From Helianthus annuus (Eukaryota > Streptophyta > Magnoliopsida > Asterales > Asteraceae): DNA of 64,000 nucleotides. Location: positions 144,164,073-144,228,072 of the forward strand of contig NC_035443.2 of assembly GCF_002127325.2 (NCBI RefSeq), given 5' to 3'. The translations under genes and the position numbers were made by a program. Position 1 is the first letter of the stretch; each line of letters starts with the position of its first letter. The notes beneath the pieces are model-generated. The model worked only from the letters and a program-made list of their open reading frames with translations, was not told where the DNA came from and did no database searches. This document shows positions 24,155-35,438 of the stretch, in pieces.

Positions 24155-24816
24155 GCGCGAAAAGCTTCGCGTGTAGAGTATGTACCGTTTGTAAATTTCT
24201 TATTTTTTTCGTGTTTCTCGTAGTTTTTCGGTGTTTGTTTTGTGTCGTTGAGAATTTTGCAGGTTTCATCACCGATACGGAACGGAGACGGCATGAGAAA
24301 AGAGGTCCCAGGTAAGTGTTTTGGACACTTAGAATCATTTTTTGAGGGTTTTGGATGGGTTGGGAAAGTTTCAAAAAATTTTCTAAGGCATGGAACCAAT
24401 TTTTGGACGAAACATTCTGTGAAAAACGATGCCTCGCGCGACGCCTAGGCCCATCGCGTCACGCGAGGGCTTAAGGTTCAAAAACAAATTTTTTCTTACC
24501 GAGGCCCCCAGGGGTACCCATCGCGTCACGCGACGCCCTGTTGAACCTTTTAAAATCGTTTCTTTTGAACCTGTCGCTGCATTTGTTCCTTTTTCCCTTT
24601 TCCAAACCCTAGAACGCGAAATTGAACTAAAATCACCATAACTCACTCATTTCTTCACCAAATCACTCCGTTCTTCTTCCTAAATCACCACAATCACATT
24701 CCCCACAATCTTATCCATCTATTTCACCCGATTTCGCACTCCATTTTCACGTTTTTGGGCAAATTCGTGTGCAAAAAGTTCAAGACTTCATTTTTCTTGT
24801 TCAATCCGATTCCAAG
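24155..24816 (+). promoter_or_regulatory. Promoter-like block and 5' leader before the Athila ORF-1 gene
   Basis: Between the pol stop and ORF-1. At 24430-24535 a GC-rich block has two copies of CCCATCGCGTCACGCGA and a CCTAGGC, the same words (in part inverted) as upstream of the presumed LTR start at about 17021-17060. At about 24603 AAACCCTAGAACGCGAAATT resembles LTR AAACCCTAGGACGAATTT at about 17140. Then a C/A/T-rich stretch of host-like 5' leader character runs to a splice-donor-like CCAAG/GTATGT at 24816/24817. Function is inferred. Confidence 0.45.
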
Positions 24817-25649
24817 GTATGTTTTCTGTGATTTCTCACTAGTAGGTAGCTTTATTGCTTTGTTTTAGTGTCGGGTCAGTCATGTCTTGGTTTTAGGGTT
24901 TGTGTAGGGTCTTAAAGTTAGAATTTTTGAGCTTTTTGTCATGTTAGTGGTATGCAGGTGGTTATGTTTGGATGTTTACATACGAATCGGGTCTGCGGAT
25001 GGTTTGGGTTGGTTTGCTTGAGGTTGTTTGACACTTGTGGGGTATGTTTGAACAACTAGACATCACGTTTGAGCTTTATGGGTTTGTTTGGGTATAACTA
25101 TGAATTTTTGCTAAAAAAATAAGTTTTTGAACTGATTTTTGCAAATGAAGTTAGTTTTCTAAACAGATTTTGTTGCCACCAAAGTTGTGTCAAGGTTTAA
25201 AATGTCAAACTCTCACGTGTGTTCGCCTCAAGTGTGGGGATATTTTGGCACTTAAGCTTAATTGAGGACAATTAAAGTGCCGGGAGGAGATAATGTACAT
25301 TGAGTCGTAGGTCGTTCGAGTCGTTGAGTTTAGAAGTGTCTTTAGGATAGTAGTTTGAGTCTAGTGTCGGGTTTACTTATATGCATGTACAAGTTCACAA
25401 CTTTTTGCCCGTACTCAATCTCCATTCGGGTAGAATGATGTGTAACTTAAGCTTTTGTAAACGGTAACCCATATTTTCGAAATTAGCCGCGAATGAAATG
25501 CTATACGGCTATTTCTTAAATGTTTTTTATTTCATAAAAAAAAGAAGATAAAAACACAAAAAAAAATTTAAAAATTAAAAAATACCAAAAATAGCTTGTG
25601 ATACTAACAATCTGCATTATTTTCTTGTCAAATATTTCTTGTTTTGCAG
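24817..25649 (+). other. Probable intron in the leader of the Athila ORF-1 gene
   Basis: Begins AAG/GTATGTTTT and ends TATTTCTTGTTTTGCAG/ATC, three nucleotides before the ATG at 25653. The interior is T-rich, 833 nt, without a coding frame. Both ends fit plant splice consensus well. RNA evidence is needed. Confidence 0.5.
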
Positions 25650-25652
25650 ATC

Positions 25653-27040
25653 ATGTCAGGTGCAGGTTCCTCGTCAAACCCAAGGAAAAGAAAAATTAAG
25701 TATCGTGGGAATGATAGGAGAGTGTATGCCCGGATTGAAAGGTTGGTTGATCATCCGATGTTGGATTTTGAAGAAGATACCGAAGAAAGGGTAAAGCTCA
25801 AAAAGTATGTGGTAACTCAGACTTTGGAGCATCGTGTCATAGACTGGGAATGGTTGCAAAGTATGGGAGCAAGTGAGCGGGTGGCAGAGTTGTTAGGACC
25901 GAGGTTGAGGATGGCTATGGATGCTTGTGACGAGACGCAATATACCGAGCTTACTATCGAGTTTCATTGTACCTTCCATCACAAAGAGGGTGCTTTTTCT
26001 GAAGCTAATGCGGTATCGTTTTCTTTGGGTAGAAATCTTTATGAGATGACTATACCTCAGTTTGGAGTGGCGTTGGGTTTGTACTCTCCGGAAGAAGTGG
26101 CGACGGAGGAGTTCATTAATGGTTTAAGGGGTGTGTTTAATCACCCTCGGCCCAAGTGTTTGAATTCGGTGGATTTGGAAAGATTTTGGGATACAATTAC
26201 GTCTCAACCATTCTCGCGTACGAACCTTATCACATCGGTTCGTGATCCTATATACAGGTATATTTTGAAGATGTTGGCGACGACAGTTGTAGCGAGGAAG
26301 TCGGGGGAAAACAAGGCGAATTGGTTGGATATTTTCGCATTGATGTGTATGGTGGAGAAGCGGAACTGGAACTTGGCTAGTTTCTTTGCGTGGTCGTTCA
26401 ATAGGCCTCGTCGGGGAGGTAAAAGGGCTGCTATGGATCTAGGCCCTTACATAGTTAGGTTGGCGAAGAATATCCGGGCCCTTACAAAGTACAAGACTGA
26501 GCAGATGAATGTGGGTATGCCAACGGTTCGATGGGATGTTGCGAACCTACAGTTGGCAGGTATTCTTACACACCCGGATCCACCAGAGTGGAACTTCGAG
26601 GTTGGTGCTCCTCCGCCACGACAGCCGGCACCTCGACAGAGGCGTGAGATTCCTCCACAGCAGCCAGTTAGACCGCTGAGACCCGACCCGTTCACTCCTG
26701 AGGCTGCTTTTGACTACACGCAGCAGAGAATTGATCAGATTGAGAGCAGGATACGGGTTGACCACCAGTGGCCATGCAGAGCCACCACCGACAAGACGAC
26801 ATGCTTAGGTACATGATGTCGGGTATGTCACTAAATGCTCCGATACCTCCACCCTTTGCAGGATTACTACCTCCACCAGTTTATGGAAGTGAGCAGCAGA
26901 CCCTGTACGTTTATGGTCAGTATCCGGGGTATGACCAGTGGGGAGGTCAGAGTGGTTATGCTTATAGTGGTCAGTTCGGGTGGCAGCAGGCTGGCGGTTC
27001 AGGGACGCAGCAGATGGAGGAAGATTCTGAGGAGGAGTGA
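25653..27040 (+). pseudogene. ATHILA ORF-1 gene (env position), one frameshift
   Basis: The first frame 25653-26816 (388 codons) starts MSGAGSSSNPRKRK. It carries the ORF-1 core: RIERLVDHPMLDFEED, WEWLQSMGASERVAELLG, EFHCTFHHKEGAFSEANAVSFSLG, QFGVALGLYSPEE and RNLITSVRDPIYRYILKMLATTV-like segments, then a Pro/Arg-rich hinge. A one-base frameshift near 26755-26770 separates it from a Gly/Tyr/Gln-rich tail, 26771-27040, ending MEEDSEEE. This family (ATHILA ORF-1) is known from Athila elements and sits where retroviruses have env. I see no signal peptide or membrane helix, so an envelope role is not supported by the sequence. The original Asn/Thr order in the fourth segment is TNLITSVRDPIYRYILKML. 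Confidence 0.85.
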
Positions 27041-28488
27041 TGTAGCAGACTGCAACAGCATATATATCCTTTCATGTTTTATTTTTCTTTATGTTGTTTC
27101 TGTAGTTCGATATGGTTGTATCTGCTAGACATATTTTTATTTTCTGTTTGAACTTGGGATGTTTCTACGATAAACGTTTGTAGAAGTATGCTTGGTATGG
27201 TACTTATGTTAGGTTGATGATGTGGAGCCGCTTTCCGTTCGTGTGAGAGAGAGTTTGGTATTGTTTGCTGAGCACGTTCGGTATTGGAGGGCTTATGTGG
27301 AAACGACTGGCACTTTGACAGTCTCACATATTAAGTTAAGTCGTTTTCCTTCTTGTTGTTGTATTTTTATTTTTATTTCGTCGTCTAGTCTAGTTAGTTA
27401 GTTCGTTATTTATTTCGTAGTTTTAGGTAGTGTCGAGTCGTGTTTTCGTTCTTGCATTAGGGACAATGCAATCTCTAAGTGTGGGGATGGGAATACATGT
27501 AAATAATCGAGTCTTAATTATAAAAATCTAAAAAAATTAAAAAAATTGAAAAATCCAAAAAAAATTGAAAAATCAGAAAATGTCTTTCGAAATAAAAAGA
27601 AGTTTGCAAAATAAAGCGGAAAATGATAGAAAAGAAAAATTTTTGCTTGGGTTCGAATAATAATAATATGAGATTTAAATAAATCGAGCTTGCGTCTAGT
27701 TAGGGATATGTGGGTAGGCCCGGGTTTGGTTTTAAGTCCCTTTGAGCTAATATACCTTAATTGTCGGTCCGCTAGTGGGTTTTCACCTAGGAGATATGGG
27801 AAACTAAAACTGCCAATAATAGTATAAGGGGCACCGTTATAAGTTAAAATTGTTAGAGTTTGTGATCATGTGAAAAATATGAAAAAAAAGAGAAAAAAAA
27901 AAAGAAAAAAAAAAGTGAGCTAGAAACTAAATGAAAGTAACACAGGTCTATGTAATCCGAGTTGGGGATAGCGACTCTACAGCCGGAATGCCTCTGGGAT
28001 GTGTGAAATCGAATTGCCGATTAAAAGTACCGAAACCTAAGTAATCTGTGGTTGGGGATAGCGACTCTACAGCCGGATTGCCTCTTGGTTAGGGAAAGCA
28101 TCGTCTAGACTCACGAGAGAAAAAGAAAAAAAGAGCAAAAAGCAAAGCAAAAATAGAAAAAAAATTGATTGTAAACTCTCTTGGTTTTGATATAAGACGG
28201 TTGGGAATTGGTCAAATGATCGTTCTATTAGTCCTATAAGCTTGAGGCGGGAGTAGGTGGACTGTTGATTCTAGTGTGAGACCCTAGGTGGATTGACCGC
28301 ACTTAAATTAAATTCACATGATAAGGGTTTAGGATTGGATTCGGGTTTAAAGTGGATAAAGTAAGCTAACGCAAGCCTTGGTTTTAATTAATTATACCTA
28401 TAATTTTCGACCCAAGTGAATATTTATCTCTGATTCCGTTGCATAATTCTTTTTCGGGGACGAAAAAAAGAATAAGTGTGGGGATGTT
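27041..28488 (+). other. Athila 3' non-coding region
   Basis: AT- and purine-rich, no protein recognised. It holds a direct repeat of period 90 (GTTGGGGATAGCGACTCTAC at 27961 and 28051) and A-rich runs at 27535-27620 and 27880-27915. AAGTGTGGGGA occurs at 27477-27487 and again at 28474-28484 as part of the final purine tract. Confidence 0.75.
28450..28488 (+). other. Athila pre-LTR hairpin and polypurine tract
   Basis: Stem TTTTTCG (28450-28456), loop GGGA, stem CGAAAAA (28461-28467); pairing can extend to ATTC/GAAT with a 2-A bulge. AAGTGTGGGGATGTT then leads to the 3' LTR at 28489. Confidence 0.7.
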
Positions 28489-30088
28489 TGATGTAGTGCA
28501 AAGTACATATGTTTATAGTGTATATTTCGGTCAGTTTTCAGTCGTTTAGAGTCTAGTTTAGGTTAGAACTGCAATACTGCTGACGTTAAGCTTTGATTTC
28601 AGGTCCCGTAGCTTAAAGTGTTGAAAAACGAGCAAAACCGAGCAGTTTGGAAGAAAATCGGGATTCGTACGCGCGTCGGGAAGAGCTGGAAGCTGATCAG
28701 AATAAAAAAATAAAAAAAAATATATATGGGAGGCGCCGCGTGACGTGACACCCCCTAGGCGACACGCGATGGGTGCTGATTTCCGGGAAAATTAGGGTTT
28801 TGTTGAATTGAATGAAAAGAAACTGAACACAACTCTGAATACGAATCAAGAAACCCTAGGACGAATTTCGGAGGTGATTTTGAGCATTCTGGAGTATTTT
28901 GCCAAACGGGAATCATCCGGTTGAAGCTTGGATCGTGAGAGTGAAGATCTTTCGGGTTTTATCTCCCGGTGTTCCTTATTTTCGCGTTTTCGATACTTTA
29001 CGATGAATTCTTGTTTTGAACTTGTTTTGTTTGTTTTGAACATCATGTTTCTTGGCTAGACTTTAGATACTACCTAGATTTGATGATGGTTTAATTTACT
29101 TATAGTTATGGATCTTTTAACGGTTTTTATTGAATTGATTATGGATTGACTTTGAAAGTAACGTGTTCTAGATTTTCTGATTTGGTGCGTGTGCGTATTT
29201 ACTTTTGATTGTGGATTGTTTACTGTTTCACATAGATTTTGGTGGATGTCTTTCACATAATAGATCTGTGTTGATTATTTGTATCCTTGCGGGTTCGGGT
29301 GATCTTTGGGTAAATCGGCCGATAGCCTTAGAAACAGTAATTAAAATATAATTAGAAGTAAATATTCTGCTTAACTTGTCGCTGAGAGGCTCGAGTTAGT
29401 TATTAGGTCGCGGTGCAGTATATAGCTAATTGAGATTTTGAGAGAAGTCGACGTTAGTTCCCTAATTGCATTTGTGTCTAGTAAACCAAGTCAGAACCTA
29501 GAATTGCCTTAGATTATCGCGCTGAGAGGTAGATAGTCGTATTAGGGCACTTTTAGAGTCGTTAGAGGACTGAGAGGAAATCTAACAGTCGGTAATCATA
29601 ACAGCCTTGTAGGGTTTCCTAGGTTTCTTCCTGAGAAGGGTCGGGAAGTCTTAGCATTGAAATACCTTAAGGTTTAGTATTTTACGATCCCGGCTCCATA
29701 CATCAATAAAACCGTTAGAAGTCCATTAGTAGTTAAACTGGATTCAAGTCTAGGTAGTCCTTAATCGCATCTGAATTAAAACCCTAGTTTCATTCGTAAT
29801 TTAGTTTAATTTCAATTTAATCACAATTTTAGGATTTTAGTAAACCCCCCCCCCCCCCAAACACAATATTTGTTTAGTCGTGTCAGTGTCTAGTCTAAAT
29901 ATAGTCGTTAACGTAATTCATTAGAGTCCTTGTGGGTTCGACATCCGGACTTACTTTTCTGTGCTAGAGTCGACCGGTACACTTGCCGGTGAGTAGTTTA
30001 GTCAGGTTAAAGAGTCTAGATTTTTATTACTTGAGTCGTAATTTAGGGTAATTTTAGTTTAATTAGTTGAACTACTTTTTCCACATCA
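28489..30088 (+). repeat. 3' LTR of the Athila element
   Basis: 1600 bp, direct repeat of 16777-18367 with a 6-nt insertion at about 29102 and about 14 substitutions. Confidence 0.94.
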
Positions 30089-31750
30089 AAAACCCATCGC
30101 TTCTATACTAACCTTACCTCCCGTTATTATTTTACACTGGGAGTTACAACCAATTTCCTTGCTTTACATTATTGACTCGTAGGCTCTCTTTTACTTAGCC
30201 TCATAGGCTATTTCCTTAGATTTCCACCTTTTTAAGGTGAGACTCAAACAGTTTGTTTCTTTCTATTTGTGACCCAAGGGTCTTTCTGGTCTCGTAGACC
30301 TTAACATTACTTATAATTCCTAAAGGTTGTGATGATCCCGTAGATTCATCTTTTACTCATCTCGTTCTAAAATATACTTTCGGTCTCAATGCACCCTTTT
30401 TAAGTTTAGAAATCATTCGTTTTCGTTCTTGAATTCTATGGACCTTGACCGTAGTCTAAGGCTACATTTGTTTTCTTCCGAATTATCCTTCCAACTCTAT
30501 GAGTTCTAACGTCATTTACACGTCGGTTTGTCCTACGTTTACCATTACTCGGTTCTTACCTATACTTCTTACGACCCGTTACCCGGGTTCTTTATCTTAA
30601 TGTTTTTAACATTCTAATTTCGCTAATTTGCGTTTTCCTTACTATTTCAAGCGTTATTCCTTTTGCGCATCTCCTCAGTCATGAGGAATACTGTATTGGC
30701 GCAAACTATGGTTGACATTACTCCATTGTAACAATAACAGAAATCAATTCATTTCATTTTATTATTCCATGTCGTTGTATGGAATTTGCCCACATCGTTT
30801 ACAATATAAACGATGTTCCTAAATGTTTTATTTGGTTCGGCCAAGTCTATAACCTTGTCTTTGCCATTTACTACTATTACAAATTCCGGGTTTGGGTGTA
30901 ATTACACTCCTTCCCAACACAACACAACATTTATTCACTTCATTAAGTTCCCGGGTTCGAGTGTACATCCACTCCTTCCCATTGCAATATTTATCGAGAT
31001 TACTTTTACCTCGGTTTCACATACTCGTCATTATTTATTTATTTATTTATATATATATATATATATACTTATATATATATATATACATAATTCATTCATC
31101 TCACTAATCATATATGCTCATATGCAACTATCGTTCATTAATCTTATCGTAATTTATAACGTATACCTGATTGATATTCGCCCTGATGTACTCCATTGTC
31201 TCAAGTCATCGCTTGATTTGAGTTCCTTGCTAGCATGTTCTTTGTCATGCTTCCGAACCTTCCTTCATTTAGATTATTTATCTCCCGTCATCTTCAGATG
31301 CGGTTATCATATCATTCGAACATTTCCAAATTATTATAAATCTTGCTATTCAATGTTGACCGTCTTATTATACGAGACATTTAAATATACTTATTTCATA
31401 AGTACTTATTTTATAGTCAATCTATGGTTAGGGTTTATACTACCTAATCATCTTTTATCAACACTAGACATCTCGAATCCGTAATGTTTATGTCACTATT
31501 AAACATTTCGTTTTATAACATATGCATCATTCGCTTTGGTTTAGCCAAGTTTACCACTTGCTTAAACCATTCATGTTTAGTGCACTTTCCGGGTTTGTAT
31601 GTGTTAGCACGCTCCTCCCGTGCATATCAAATCAATTTCCTTTTTCTAATATTCAAATAAAATTTACTAAATGACTAATTATGACCGGATGTTTGATCAA
31701 GCTTGAACCGAACACACTTTGTTGACAACCTTGAGCTCTGATTACCAACT
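30089..31750 (-). other. LARD internal region A, right part (non-coding)
   Basis: No retrotransposon protein. A 223-codon + strand frame at 30813-31484 is low-complexity Ile/Tyr/Leu sequence over a (TTTA)n(TA)n stretch (31036-31085), and I do not call it a gene. Minus strand at 31731-31748 reads TTGGTAATCAGAGCTC, a Met-type primer site with one inserted A, adjacent to LTR 2. Confidence 0.75.
31036..31085. repeat. (TTTA)n/(TA)n microsatellite
   Basis: TTTA repeats pass into two TA blocks separated by CT, inside LARD internal region A. It is absent from the shortened region B. Confidence 0.9.
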
Positions 31751-34124
31751 TGTAACACTCGTCTTATAATTTCATTTTATAACCATAAAATACGGACTTT
31801 TTAAATTCGAAATACATGACCAACAAAAACTTAGTTAATAACTAAGATGTACGTTGTTATAGTATTTCGACATAGTCGACTAACTAGATTAAAATGTTCA
31901 ACATTCAAAAGAGTTTACAAAACAACATGTTTTAAACTAGATTAGATTAGCGCGGAAGCATTCAAAACTTGTGTTCGGTTCTTGATTCCCTTGCTTGATC
32001 AACATCCACAACAAACGAGCATCACCTATGGTCAAAACCACAATAATCGTTAGTTTTGTCATCTTAATATTAAGTAAAAACGAGTTTTATTGCTTAAATA
32101 ATGAAAAACAAACAAATTAACTGCCAAACTGTGAGCCACGGTTCAGGATTGTGGCCCACGGTTCGCCCAACTCAAAATAGAACTGCCAGACTGTGAGCCA
32201 CGATTCAGGACTGTGGCCCACGGTTCGCCCAGCTCAAAACAGAATTGCCAGACTGTGAGCCACGGTTCAGGACCGTGGCCCACGGTTCGCCCAGCTCAGC
32301 CTTCTTATATTTTTTTTTTTTCGCTTAATTCCCCATAACTTTTTACTTACATATCCGTTTTAGTCGATTCTTTTTCCTATATGTCCGTATTAAAATTACG
32401 GATCTAACCGTATAAATTTCACTTAACGAAACCCGGATTATGAACGAATGGCCCACAAAATCCTTGTTTCGATTATTCGACCCATTAACTATATGTGCAA
32501 TTTGTTCTCCAATTTATTCTTTGGCATTCTAATCTTATTTACCCATTCCTCGGGCTAGAAATTCTTTGCGTATCCGTACCATTATATGGCTTTACGCTCG
32601 TATTCGAATTTCGTGCTTGTTTTCTATAGATTCAAGCATTGCCACTTTATGCAATTCTTACAACTAGTTTCTACCATTTGACCCGATAACACGGATTCAT
32701 AACCTTAACTTAGTATAACCATTCATTGCTAAAATTGCTATCTAGCTCTAGCGCAATATGAGACTTTCAAATCTTTACACGCAAGAATCAATAAAGACAT
32801 AGTTTTGACCCGTTTGGTTGACGAGTGAAAATCCTCACTTTAATGTCAAGCCAAAGTATTTCTAACCAATATTTTGACCCGTTCTCTATGATACACCGAA
32901 CGATTCTAACCGTTCATTTCAACCCGTGTGGTTTATTCCCACCATACTTTAACCATTTACTTTGACCTATTTGGTTTGCCGAGTGAACTTCGTCACTTCC
33001 ACGGCTTACCAAACATACTCTAATCATTAAATTTGATCTGTTTAATCTATCGAGTGAACTTCGTCACTTCAATGACACATCAGATGCGCATATCACACCA
33101 CGATACTATTAACAAGATATAACTAAACATTCTTGCATAACGTAACGAAACTAATAGTTACGTACCTTTAAAGCACTCCCTTCAAGCGCGTATCACCACC
33201 GACTTGTCCGCTTGACGTCCCGGTTTCCTTGCCTATAGAGTTCAATCACAATTTATTTAGAACTCATTTCTTCACATATATCGTATAGTTTGCCGAAACT
33301 TTACAAATATGCGTTTTAGCTCTAATTTCAGTTTTAAGCCTTCTTTGAGGCATTTTTACAAACACCTTAAAGGCACAAATTTCTCACAATTCATTATCAA
33401 GTTCATAACTTGTTATATAGCCAAGATTAACTTCATTCGGACAATTTCATATAAATTTTAACATCAACCAACTAGAAATTACTTCATAAAAATCAGATTA
33501 CACTAGAACAACAACCAAAATCCTAGTGTTTGTCAAGTTCCCACAAAACCCACTAATCACCTTCATTGGTGTTTATGGAATTCACAAGAATTAAGCATGA
33601 TTTCAACATATAATTGTCTAGGGTTCACTCCTAGACACAATATTATTCCTATATCATTCATATATCATTCATGCGACAACAAATTTCGAGTTCTCTAATT
33701 TCATCCAGAAATTCAAGTAGAGATTTCTTATAAAATTCACATACCTTATGATCCCCTTACAGTGGAGATCACCAATCTAAGCTCGAATTTCGTTTTGGAA
33801 CTGATTTGCCTTCTTGATTTGATCAATTTTCTAAGCTAGGGTTTGGGTTTTTGAGAGCTCTTTTGGCTCCTGTGATTTACACGACCAGAACACACACTTT
33901 AGTGTGTGTTTTGGTGTTTTGTTTTTTAATAAATAAAACCCATTTTAACTTTTGTTCCACATTAGCCCCTTTACTTATTCAAGTTTTGTAAAGGGTATTT
34001 TAACCATGTTTATTCTATTATGTCAAGACACTAACTAACTAGGTTATTTATTCCTATTTATTTTATCTTGACGATTACCGATGTTTAGTTTAAAATATAA
34101 TATTTATATTTTCGGGGTGTTACA
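31751..34124 (-). repeat. LARD LTR 2 (shared middle LTR)
   Basis: 2374 bp with the same ends as LTR 1 and the 61-bp tandem array at 32121-32299. It is bordered on the left by a primer-site sequence and on the right by another polypurine tract (34125-34142), so it serves as 5' LTR of one unit and 3' LTR of the next. Confidence 0.93.
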
Positions 34125-35438
34125 AGTCTACCCCCCTTAAAGAGGTTTCGTCCTCGAAACCTTTATCACGTAATTCAATGGGTTAAATTTAATGAACCTG
34201 ATTTTGGCGATTAACTTTGGGCTTTGCTCGCGTTCACTAATCTTACTAGGGAATTATAGTAACGTCCTTTTGGTTTCTAAGCGTATGCGCCTTTTACGTG
34301 TAAGGCCTCATGGGCCGTTACCTTCGGCTCTTATCCTTTATCTTTATTGATTGCTCGTCTTGGTGGTTTGACTTATTAGTCACCGGTTACCTTATACCCA
34401 TTGCCCGGGTATATCCACTTTGCCTTCTTAAGTCTTACAAACTTCTATTATCCCCAATTCATAGTTCATGCTATAACGTGATTATATTCCATATTACTTT
34501 TCTTAACCGTGATCGTTTCACGTCATGTTTAAGTTTATATAAAACTTTTCATTACCGAAAATCTTCATTTTTGTCAACCAGACCCTTCATGATTTCTTCA
34601 TTTAAACTCATTTAATTAACTTAGCGAAACCCATCGCTTCTATACTAACCTTACCTCCCGTTATTATTTTACACTGGGAGTTACAACCAGTTTCCTTGCT
34701 TTACATTATTGACTCGTAGGCTCTCTTTTACTTAGCCTTATAGGCTATTTCCTTAGATTTCCACCTTTTTAAGGTGAGACTCAAACAGTTTGTTTCTTTC
34801 TATTTGTGACCCAAGGGTCTTTCTGGTCTCGTAGACCTTAACATTACTTATAATTCCTAAAGGTTGTGATGATCCCGTAGATTCATCTGTTACTCATCTC
34901 GTTCTAAAATATACTTTCGGTCTTAATGCACCCTTTTTAAGTTTAGAAATCATTCGTTTTCGTTCTTGAATTCTATGGACCTTGACCATAGTCTAAGGCT
35001 ACATTTGTTTTCTTCCGAATTATCCTTCCAACTCTATGAGTTCTAACGTCATTTACACGTCAGTTTGTCCTACGTTTACCATTACTCGGTTCTTACCTAT
35101 ACTTCCTTACGACCCGTTACCCGGGTTCTTTATCTTAATGTTTTTAACATTCTTATTTCGCTAATTTGCGTTTTCCTTACTATTTCAAGCGTTATTCCTT
35201 TCGCGCATCTCCTCAGTCATGAGGAATACTGTATTGGCGCAAACTATGGTTGACATCACTCCATTGTAACAATAACAGAAATCAATTCATTTCATTTTAT
35301 TATTCCATGTCGTTGTATGGAATTTGCCCACATCGTTTATCAATATAAACGATGTTCCTAAATGTTACTTCATTAAGTTCCCGGGTTCGAGTGTACATCC
35401 ACCCCTTCCCATTGCAATATTTATCGAGATTACTTTTA
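34125..35438 (-). other. LARD internal region B, truncated
   Basis: Matches internal region A (16270-16776 joined to 30095 onward) without the Athila insertion, showing the empty site. About 110 bp are missing near 35365. At about 35438 a deletion fuses the interior to the middle of LTR 3, losing the primer site. Confidence 0.88.

Larger units (their letters stand above)
16777..30088 (+). mobile_element. Athila-type Ty3/gypsy retrotransposon inserted in the LARD
   Basis: A 13.3-kb element on +. LTRs 16777-18367 and 28489-30088, TGATGTA...CCACATCA. Flanks read AAACC at 16772-16776 and again at 30090-30094 (one extra A at 30089). The uninterrupted site is visible in the second LARD copy at 34622-34640. 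Asp-tRNA primer site, gag-pol, an ATHILA ORF-1 gene after pol and a long AT-rich 3' region are in the usual Athila order. The LTRs differ by about 14 substitutions (0.9 %) plus a few indels by hand count. Pol has at least four lesions, so this copy is not autonomous. Confidence 0.93.

Noticed and set aside
25653..27040. Envelope glycoprotein in the Athila element
   Set aside because: Position is right, but no signal peptide, membrane helix or cysteine pattern is visible; the ATHILA ORF-1 family match is better supported.
30813..31484. 223-codon + strand frame in LARD internal region A
   Set aside because: Low-complexity Ile/Tyr/Leu translation across a TTTA/TA microsatellite; not kept open in internal region B; no family resemblance.
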